Shown: in pieces, positions 58,624 through 64,000 of the stretch
How the letters are laid out: each line of letters opens with the position of its first letter
Numbering within the stretch: position 1 is the first letter of the stretch
Assembly: GCA_903920455.1 (NCBI GenBank)
Contig: CAIXLY010000003.1
Span: 62,001 to 126,000 of the forward strand
Reading direction: 5' to 3'
Source of the DNA: an uncultured bacterium
Lineage (GTDB): Bacteria; Bacteroidota; Bacteroidia; Chitinophagales; Chitinophagaceae
Length of the DNA: 64,000 nt
The notes under the pieces: generated by a model
What the model was told of the DNA's origin: nothing
The model's input: the letters and a program-made list of their open reading frames with translations, nothing else
Databases searched by the model: none
Position numbers and translations under genes: made by a program

Positions 58624-59799
58624 CTATGCGCCGCCGTTACCTGGTCTGTTCATGGTCGTTTTAGCTTCCATGCTCAAGGTTGCGTGTGGAACAGCTCGCA
58701 AACGGGCCTTGTCAATCAGTTTTCCCGTTACCCTACAAATACCATAGGTCTTGTTCTCAATCCTCATCATGGCCTTCTCTAGCTTCTCAATGAAATCGAT
58801 TTGTCTGCTTGCCATTTGGCTAAGCTGCTCACGTTCCATACTAAGGCTGCCATCTTCCATGGTCATGTATCGGCTATCAGAATCTTCTCCGCTCATGGCA
58901 TCCTTCCTGGTAATAAGACCATTCAAGTAAGCAAGTTCTTGCTTGGCAGCATTGAGTTTATTTTGAATAAGTTCCTTGAATTCCAACAATTCAGGATCAC
59001 TGTACCGCTGAGTTGGACCAGTATTTTCAACTGCTGCCCTAGGATCTAGAACAGACTTTGTGAATTCCGGCTCATATTTCCTGGTTGTCTTTGCAATGAT
59101 TTTAGGCATCGCAACAGGCTTTATATCTTTTTTGACCTCTTTTGCACGGAGCGCCTTGCGAATTTCAGTTGGACTGGCAGGCGGTTTACTTGTTTGAGCA
59201 AACCTGATTTCAGGAGCTATCAGTGGTATTTTTTTACCCGCCTTATTGGTGCTTGTCTTCGGGGGGACCCCTTTCGAAGGTGCACCCTTCGATGGAACGC
59301 CTTTTGAAGGGACGGCCTTAACAGGAGCAGATTTTGCAACAGGAGTCTTTGCCTTAGGTTGCGGCTTTGCTGGTGCAGTAGGTTTTACTGATTTCTTAGG
59401 AGCAACTTTTGGGGTGGGTACAGTTTTTGTAGGCGCTTTTTTTGTTGGAGCAACTTTTGGAGCTACAACAGCCTTTTTTACAGGCGCCGCCTTCTTAGCA
59501 GGTGCTGCTTTTTTTACCGGAACTGGCTTTTTAGCTGCAACTGCCTTCTTAGCAGGTGCTGCCTTTTTTGCCGGAACTGATTTTTTAGATACTACCGCTT
59601 TCTTTACTGGTGCAGCCTTCTTAACCGGAACCACTTTTTTCACTGGAGCTGCTTTTTTTGCCAAAGGTTTTGGTTTTGAGTTTTTATTTACTGGTGATTT
59701 TGCTTTTGCCGCTTTTTTTACAGGAGCCGCTTTTTTTGCAGGCGCTGCTTTTTTTACTGGCTTAGAAGCTTTTTTGGGTGCTGTTTTTTTTGTTGCCAT
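58624..59799 (-). CDS. TraR/DksA-family protein with long Lys/Ala/Pro-rich N-terminal region
   Basis: Residues about 270-391 form a DksA/TraR-like coiled coil and C-terminal domain (FKELIQNKLNAAKQELAYLN to the end). DksA-type proteins bind in the RNA polymerase secondary channel. The coiled-coil tip has acidic residues (GEDSDS). In the zinc-finger position only one of four Cys remains: YGICRVTGKLIDKARLRAVP, then HATLSMEAK. The first 185 or so residues are near-repeats such as AAPAKKAAPVKK, like histone H1 or AlgP. It lies 5 nt downstream of ileS and is surely cotranscribed. In Bacteroidota this pair is often followed by lspA (recalled), which is missing here. Confidence 0.9.
   Translation of the reverse strand: MATKKTAPKKASKPVKKAAPAKKAAPVKKAAKAKSPVNKNSKPKPLAKKAAPVKKVVPVKKAAPVKKAVVSKKSVPAKKAAPAKKAVAAKKPVPVKKAAPAKKAAPVKKAVVAPKVAPTKKAPTKTVPTPKVAPKKSVKPTAPAKPQPKAKTPVAKSAPVKAVPSKGVPSKGAPSKGVPPKTSTNKAGKKIPLIAPEIRFAQTSKPPASPTEIRKALRAKEVKKDIKPVAMPKIIAKTTRKYEPEFTKSVLDPRAAVENTGPTQRYSDPELLEFKELIQNKLNAAKQELAYLNGLITRKDAMSGEDSDSRYMTMEDGSLSMEREQLSQMASRQIDFIEKLEKAMMRIENKTYGICRVTGKLIDKARLRAVPHATLSMEAKTTMNRPGNGGA
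59304..59790 (-). repeat. Degenerate Lys/Ala/Pro-codon repeat region in the TraR/DksA-like gene
   Basis: The first 165 codons are built from imperfect short units such as AAPAKKAAPVKK, KKAVAAKKPVPV and PSKGVPSKGAPSKGV. At DNA level this gives a T/C-rich plus strand with many GCTTTTTTT and GGTGCTGC-like blocks. The units are less regular than the 45-bp repeats of rsfS. Boundaries are approximate. Confidence 0.7.
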
Positions 59800-59804
59800 A
59801 ATCC

Positions 59805-62800
59805 TTACTCTTTTGTTATAAGATTGATCTTCAGTGTTTTACCATTAATCTCGGTATCAATCCCCTCAGATAATCCATGTTTCAGCAAGATGTGGTCAGC
59901 TAGAATTTCGGCGCAAATATATGGATTAAATTGTGTAAAAGCGGGGTCTAGCTCCGAATCAGACTGAATTTCAACAATTATCCTGTCTGTCAGTTCAAGG
60001 TTTAGGTCTTTTCGTATCTTCTGAATCCTGTTTACCAGCTCCCTGGCATTCCCCTCCATTTCGAGTTCAGGGGTCAAGGAGACGTCTAGTGCCACGGTAA
60101 GCACCCCACGAGAAGCTACCATCCATCCCTGAACATCCTCACTTTGAACCTCTACTTCGTCTCTCAATATCTCAGCCAACTCCCCATCGATTAAGATCTC
60201 AAACCGCCCCTTGGCCTCCAAGCTTCTTATCTGCTCCTGGGTCATTTCTGAGATCGCCGCGGCAGCAGCCTTCATTTTAGCACCAAGCTTTTTGCCAAGA
60301 ACCACAAAGTTGGCCTTGACCTTTTTTCTGATAAAATCATTGTCTGCAGGCAGATATTGCATCTCCTTAACATTTACCTCAGCCAAGATGAGGTCTTCTA
60401 TCCATTTTAATTGTGCCTCCATAGCAGGCCCAGTAATTGGAATGAGTATCTTTTGCAACGGTTGCCTAACCCTGATATTGACTTTTTTTCGAATGGAGAG
60501 CACCAAAGAACAAAGTTCACGGGCTATAGACATCCGCTCCTCCAATTCAAGATCAATCCAGCCTTCTTGAGCCACTGGGAAATCAGTGTGATGCACAGAC
60601 TCTGCTACTTCCTTACCAGCAACTGAATTAAGATTCCTGAAAATAGCATCGGTGAAAAACGGCGATATTGGTGCTGCGAGTTTCATCACAGTAACAAGGC
60701 AAGTATATAATGTTTGGTAAGCACTGATCTTATCGGTTTCATATTCACCTTTCCAGAACCGTCTTCTTGAAAGTCTTACATACCAGTTGCTGAGCAGCTC
60801 ATCAACAAAATTATCAATAGCCCTACCAGCCATGGTTGGCTCGTAATCGTCCAGGTGCTTGCTCACTTCTTTGACAAGGCTTTGTAAACTTGATAAGATC
60901 CAGCGATCTATTTCAGGCCTTTCACTGAATGGAATATCAGCCTCTTTGTATGTGAATCCATCAACATTGGCGTACAACACAAAAAACTGGTAGCTGTTAT
61001 AGAGCGTTCCGAAAAACTTGCGTTGGACTTCTTTTATTCCCTCAAGGTCAAATTTGAGGTTATCCCAAGGTGATGCGTTGGTGATGAGATACCACCTGGT
61101 GGCATCAGCGCCGTAGGTATCAATGGTGCTAAAAGGATCCACAACATTACCCAGACGCTTGCTCATCTTGTTGCCATTCTTGTCTAACACCAATCCGTTT
61201 GAGACTACTGTTTTGTATGCTACCTGATCAAAAAGCAACACGCCTAGCGCATGGAGTGTGTAAAACCAACCTCTTGTTTGGTCTACTCCCTCAGCTATAA
61301 AATCTGCAGGAAATGCATTCCCTAAATCAATCATTTCCTTGTTCTCAAATGGATAATGCCACTGTGCATATGGCATAGCACCACTGTCAAACCACACATC
61401 TACCAGATCTGGAACACGATGCATTGGCTTTCCTGAATCACTAACCAATACCACTTCGTCAACATAAGGCTTATGAAGATCCGCCAATCCTTTTTCAATG
61501 ATGTCTTTATTCACTCCATTGCCTAACGCTGCGGCGGCTTTTTTTATTTCCTTATTGAGCTCATCAATAGATCCAATACAAAGCATTTCAGACCCGTCTT
61601 CTGTTTTCCAAATCGGCAGCGGTGTGCCCCAGAACCTACTTCTACTGAGGTTCCAGTCTACCATATTTTCCAACCAGTTTCCAAATCTTCCTTCGCCAGT
61701 AGACTTTGGCTTCCATTGAATTTCCTTATTCAACTCAACCATTCTATCTTTTAATGCTGTGGTTTTGATGAACCAAGCATCAAGGGGATAGTAAAGAATT
61801 GGCTTATCCGTTCTCCAACAATGAGGATAACTGTGCTCGTATTTTTCTACTTTAAACGCCTTTCCATCCTTCTTCAACTGAATAGAGATGTCTACATTGA
61901 CATCAACATACTGTTCTTCATTCTTGTAATTCTTTACAAAACGATTGCTGAATTCACCAAGCCCATCAACAAATTTTCCCTCACGATCCACCAATGTCAG
62001 GATGCCCAAACCGAATTTTTTTCCAACCTTATAATCATCCGCACCAAATGCAGGAGCAGTATGCACAATGCCTGTACCATCTTCTGTTGTAACAAAATCT
62101 CCAACTACCACTTTGAAGGGATCTGCATCAGGAGTAGCTTCGCGAATCTGCAAAATGCCATTTGCTGCAAATGGCATGAGTTGGTCATAGTACAAACCTT
62201 CCAGCTCACTTCCCTTCAGTACACCCAACAAACGCCATGGAATCAGTTTATCCCCTGGGTTAAATTCTTCTAGAGCAATTTTGTTTGCCTCTTCTTTGAA
62301 ATACTTAGCCACCAATGCGGTTGCAAGAATTACGTGAATTGGATCTCCCGTATACGGATTGAAGCTCTCTATTACAGCATATTCAATGGAGGGGCCAACC
62401 GTAAGGCCTAGATTAGATGGCAATGTCCATGGTGTCGTTGTCCATGCCATAAAGCAAACAGGATGAGGTAATGCGACCAGTTCCCTGATTGCTGCAAAGC
62501 CCTTATGGGTAGTGTTTTTATCCGTATTGAGCTGGAATAATACAACAGCGGAGGTGTCTTTAACATCTTTGTAAGTACCTGGCTGATTGAGTTCATGAGA
62601 GCTCAATCCCGTTCCTGCTGCGGGTGAATAGGGTTGAATGCTAACACTCTGATAAAGCAGTCCTTTATCGTATAGTCTTTTTAAGCACCACCAAAGTGAC
62701 TCGATGTATTCGTTTTCAAAGGTGACATAAGGTTTTTTTAAATCTACCCAATAACCCATCTTTTGGGTAATCTCATCCCACTTGTCTTTATAACGCAACA

Positions 62801-63176
62801 CAGCCTCACGGCATTTTTGATTGTACTCAGCAACTGATATTTTTTTGCCGATATCTTCTTTTGTGATGCCCAACTCCTTCTCAACCCCAAGCTCCACGGG
62901 AAGTCCATGGGTATCCCACCCTCCCTTACGCTTGACCTGAAAACCCTTCATGGTCTTATACCTGCATACAAGGTCCTTTAGTGTTCTAGAGATCACATGA
63001 TGAATCCCTGGCATTCCATTGGCACTTGGGGGGCCTTCAAAAAACACAAAAGGCGTTGCACCCTCTCTGTTTTGAATACTTCCCTCAAATGCACCCTCTG
63101 CTTCCCAAGTGGAAAGTATTTCACTTTCAAATGCCGGTAGGTTCAGTTGTTGATATTCTCTGTAAGTAGCCTTCAT
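59805..63176 (-). CDS. ileS: Isoleucyl-tRNA synthetase, eukaryote-like (type 2)
   Basis: This class I synthetase charges tRNA(Ile). It has 1,123 residues, longer than the E. coli enzyme (about 940). The HIGH motif reads PGIHH near residue 57, and the KMSKS loop reads KMSKRLGNVVDPF near 670. Both are typical of the type 2 IleRS found in eukaryotes, archaea and many Bacteroidota, which is often naturally resistant to mupirocin. The editing domain (MAWTTTPWTLPSNLGLTVG, GTGIVHTAPAFGADD) is intact. The C-terminal region lacks the Cys cluster of type 1. A TATCTTTG box lies just upstream. The TraR/DksA-like gene follows 5 nt downstream. Confidence 0.96.
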   Translation of the reverse strand: MKATYREYQQLNLPAFESEILSTWEAEGAFEGSIQNREGATPFVFFEGPPSANGMPGIHHVISRTLKDLVCRYKTMKGFQVKRKGGWDTHGLPVELGVEKELGITKEDIGKKISVAEYNQKCREAVLRYKDKWDEITQKMGYWVDLKKPYVTFENEYIESLWWCLKRLYDKGLLYQSVSIQPYSPAAGTGLSSHELNQPGTYKDVKDTSAVVLFQLNTDKNTTHKGFAAIRELVALPHPVCFMAWTTTPWTLPSNLGLTVGPSIEYAVIESFNPYTGDPIHVILATALVAKYFKEEANKIALEEFNPGDKLIPWRLLGVLKGSELEGLYYDQLMPFAANGILQIREATPDADPFKVVVGDFVTTEDGTGIVHTAPAFGADDYKVGKKFGLGILTLVDREGKFVDGLGEFSNRFVKNYKNEEQYVDVNVDISIQLKKDGKAFKVEKYEHSYPHCWRTDKPILYYPLDAWFIKTTALKDRMVELNKEIQWKPKSTGEGRFGNWLENMVDWNLSRSRFWGTPLPIWKTEDGSEMLCIGSIDELNKEIKKAAAALGNGVNKDIIEKGLADLHKPYVDEVVLVSDSGKPMHRVPDLVDVWFDSGAMPYAQWHYPFENKEMIDLGNAFPADFIAEGVDQTRGWFYTLHALGVLLFDQVAYKTVVSNGLVLDKNGNKMSKRLGNVVDPFSTIDTYGADATRWYLITNASPWDNLKFDLEGIKEVQRKFFGTLYNSYQFFVLYANVDGFTYKEADIPFSERPEIDRWILSSLQSLVKEVSKHLDDYEPTMAGRAIDNFVDELLSNWYVRLSRRRFWKGEYETDKISAYQTLYTCLVTVMKLAAPISPFFTDAIFRNLNSVAGKEVAESVHHTDFPVAQEGWIDLELEERMSIARELCSLVLSIRKKVNIRVRQPLQKILIPITGPAMEAQLKWIEDLILAEVNVKEMQYLPADNDFIRKKVKANFVVLGKKLGAKMKAAAAAISEMTQEQIRSLEAKGRFEILIDGELAEILRDEVEVQSEDVQGWMVASRGVLTVALDVSLTPELEMEGNARELVNRIQKIRKDLNLELTDRIIVEIQSDSELDPAFTQFNPYICAEILADHILLKHGLSEGIDTEINGKTLKINLITKE

Positions 63177-63193
63177 ACTGTTTTCAAAGGCTG

Positions 63194-63201
63194 CAAAGAT
63201 A
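63194..63201 (-). promoter_or_regulatory. Putative -7 box (TATCTTTG) for ileS
   Basis: The minus-strand TATCTTTG matches TAnnTTTG and gives a leader of about 12 nt before the ATG at 63176. Its -33 region falls inside the left arm of the inverted repeat that starts at 63208. Confidence 0.5.
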
Positions 63202-63207
63202 GAAGAA

Positions 63208-63342
63208 AGTTGAGAGAGTTGAGAAAGTTGAGTTGTGTAGCCGCATAGATGATTAGGCGTTATATTGTTGGGGCAATAAATCGCAGTTCGTCGCCTAGAG
63301 CCTCTTGTCTCAACTTTCTCAACCCTCTAAACTCTCTCAACT
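63208..63342. repeat. Nested inverted-repeat element upstream of ileS
   Basis: The left arm (63208-63232) is 2.8 copies of a 9-nt unit AGTTGAGAR. The right arm (63309-63342) is 3.8 copies of the same unit in reverse orientation. Inside are TAGGCG (63254-63259) with CGCCTA (63292-63297) and TATTG (63263-63267) with CAATA (63274-63278). The whole 135 nt can fold as one long hairpin. It resembles a miniature inverted-repeat or palindromic intergenic element, with no coding capacity. It fills the gap between ileS and the HmuY-like gene. Confidence 0.7.
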
Positions 63343-63355
63343 CCCTAAACCTGCA

Positions 63356-64000
63356 TTAAAGTACTGTATCGTCTACCAACTTCTTTGAGCCATCATCCTG
63401 GTAGGTATACCTAAACTTATAATAGCGCTGTTTGCTTATTTTATCATTGTCAGATGCTGCAGGATCTGGCGTAACGCCGCCTTTGTAGTAATTAAGAATT
63501 TCAACGATTGCATATTTGCCACTGGCCGTTCTGATGACCAAAACCCTTCCAGGAATTGGAGTAATCAAGTTTTGCTGACCGTTATAGGTGTACCAGCCCT
63601 TATTGCTTCCTGTGGTAATTGCCATCGTTGGGGAGTTATCAATTTTAAAAACAGAATCAGCAGGAACTGCAGTGAGGTCAGTGAAAATACCAGTGTATAC
63701 AAAAGCCCCACCAGCGCCTGGGCCACTGGTTCCACCATTGGTGATAATGGTTGTTCCCCTGAAACCAAGATCCCATTTCAAAGTGTTTGAATCCGCTGAA
63801 GCAATGATCGCATTATCTTCCAAACTATAGAAGGTGAACTTCCCAGCACCAGCAGGTTGACCATTTGATAAAACTGGTTGACCATCAACATACACAATCG
63901 TATCTGCAGAAAGGTCATTCACTGTTACCTGATAAAGGGTGGATTCGTCCACTGGCGCATCATTTTTTTTACAAGATTGCAATAAAAAAAATGAGGCCAA
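63356..64000 (-). CDS. HmuY-like lipoprotein, N-terminus cut by window edge
   Basis: The frame reaches the window end, so the start codon and signal tip are outside. The visible beginning, ASFFLLQSCKKNDAPVDE, is the end of a lipoprotein signal with its Cys. The mature part resembles HmuY-family proteins: NTLKWDLGFRGTTIITNGGT, GGAFVYTGIFTDLT, GKYAIVEILNYYKG. HmuY of Porphyromonas binds haem on the surface, but many family members in Cytophagales have unknown ligands. The C-terminus (KQRYYKFRYTYQDDGSKKL) fits the family. It lies directly beyond the inverted-repeat element. A possible TonB-dependent receptor partner would be outside the window. Confidence 0.75.
   Translation of the reverse strand: MASFFLLQSCKKNDAPVDESTLYQVTVNDLSADTIVYVDGQPVLSNGQPAGAGKFTFYSLEDNAIIASADSNTLKWDLGFRGTTIITNGGTSGPGAGGAFVYTGIFTDLTAVPADSVFKIDNSPTMAITTGSNKGWYTYNGQQNLITPIPGRVLVIRTASGKYAIVEILNYYKGGVTPDPAASDNDKISKQRYYKFRYTYQDDGSKKLVDDTVL

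Noticed and set aside
59246..59821. Long plus-strand open frame rich in Phe, Gly and Ala opposite the TraR/DksA-like gene
   Set aside because: It is the reverse complement of the Lys/Ala/Pro repeats. Its composition is dictated by the real gene and it has no domain.
61821..62273. 150-codon plus-strand frame inside ileS
   Set aside because: Antisense shadow; hydrophobic because it opposes charged codons of IleRS.
1..64000. Possible defence system, prophage, integrative element or CRISPR array
   Set aside because: No integrase, transposase, phage structural gene, restriction enzyme, toxin-antitoxin pair or spaced repeat array was seen. All larger genes are core or common accessory functions.

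Overview
The window looks like ordinary core chromosome of a member of Bacteroidota, most likely order Cytophagales. Four things support this. There is a secreted protein with a type IX secretion (T9SS) C-terminal sorting domain, and a GldB-type gliding lipoprotein. Several genes have the Bacteroidota -7 promoter box TAnnTTTG close to their start, and ribosome-binding sites are not evident. Several proteins have forms typical of the phylum: a CarB without its regulatory domain, a TraR/DksA protein without zinc cysteines, a type-2-like IleRS and a split transketolase. I see no rRNA, tRNA, CRISPR array, prophage, insertion sequence or defence island, and nothing I would call a new multi-gene system. 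The more unusual material is at small scale.

Layout. 1-3.2 kb: gatB (partial) and alaS on the minus strand. 3.3-5 kb: an M23 envelope peptidase and a MerR regulator, divergent from alaS. 5-11.2 kb, minus strand: MscS channel, unknown exported protein, LpxH-like hydrolase, LUD protein, FtsH, and RsfS with a histone-H1-like tail. 11.3-14.5 kb: birA converging on bcp, a second M23 peptidase, and a 57-codon gene. 14.6-23.3 kb: carB with a hairpin leader, a class III aminotransferase, gamma-carbonic anhydrase, a 53-residue lipoprotein, rsgA, nadE and a gldB-like gene. 23.3-29.1 kb: desaturase, apaG, a DUF1080 protein and mfd. 29.3-38 kb: T9SS exoprotein, DUF218 protein, glyS, MazG-like hydrolase, dtd, arfB-like gene, a flippase and an MBL hydrolase. 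38.1-46.2 kb: a large TolB/outer-membrane protein, comEC, purH and an EamA transporter. 46.2-52.9 kb: lutB, a DUF3109 gene, a 0.46 kb non-coding stretch, dxs, scpA, a second EamA transporter and frr. 53-63.2 kb: WecA/MraY-type transferase, transketolase N-subunit, FtsX-type permease, rbfA, MsbA-type exporter, TraR/DksA-like protein and ileS. 63.2-64 kb: a nested inverted repeat and a partial HmuY-like lipoprotein.

Functional themes. Translation and its quality control are strongly represented (gatB, alaS, glyS, ileS, dtd, frr, rbfA, rsfS, rsgA, arfB). So is the envelope (two M23 peptidases, LpxH, FtsX-type permease, MsbA-type exporter, flippase, WecA-type enzyme, MscS, outer-membrane protein). 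The rest is metabolism (carB, purH, nadE, dxs, desaturase, LUD/Lut proteins) and DNA biology (mfd, scpA, comEC). Genes are mostly in short operons of one to four. Converging pairs often overlap by 6-14 bp.

For many genes I moved the start inward from the longest open frame. The reasons were family alignment and, for lpxH, apaG, scpA and the DUF3109 gene, a TAnnTTTG box that overlaps the longer start codon and so would place it in the promoter.
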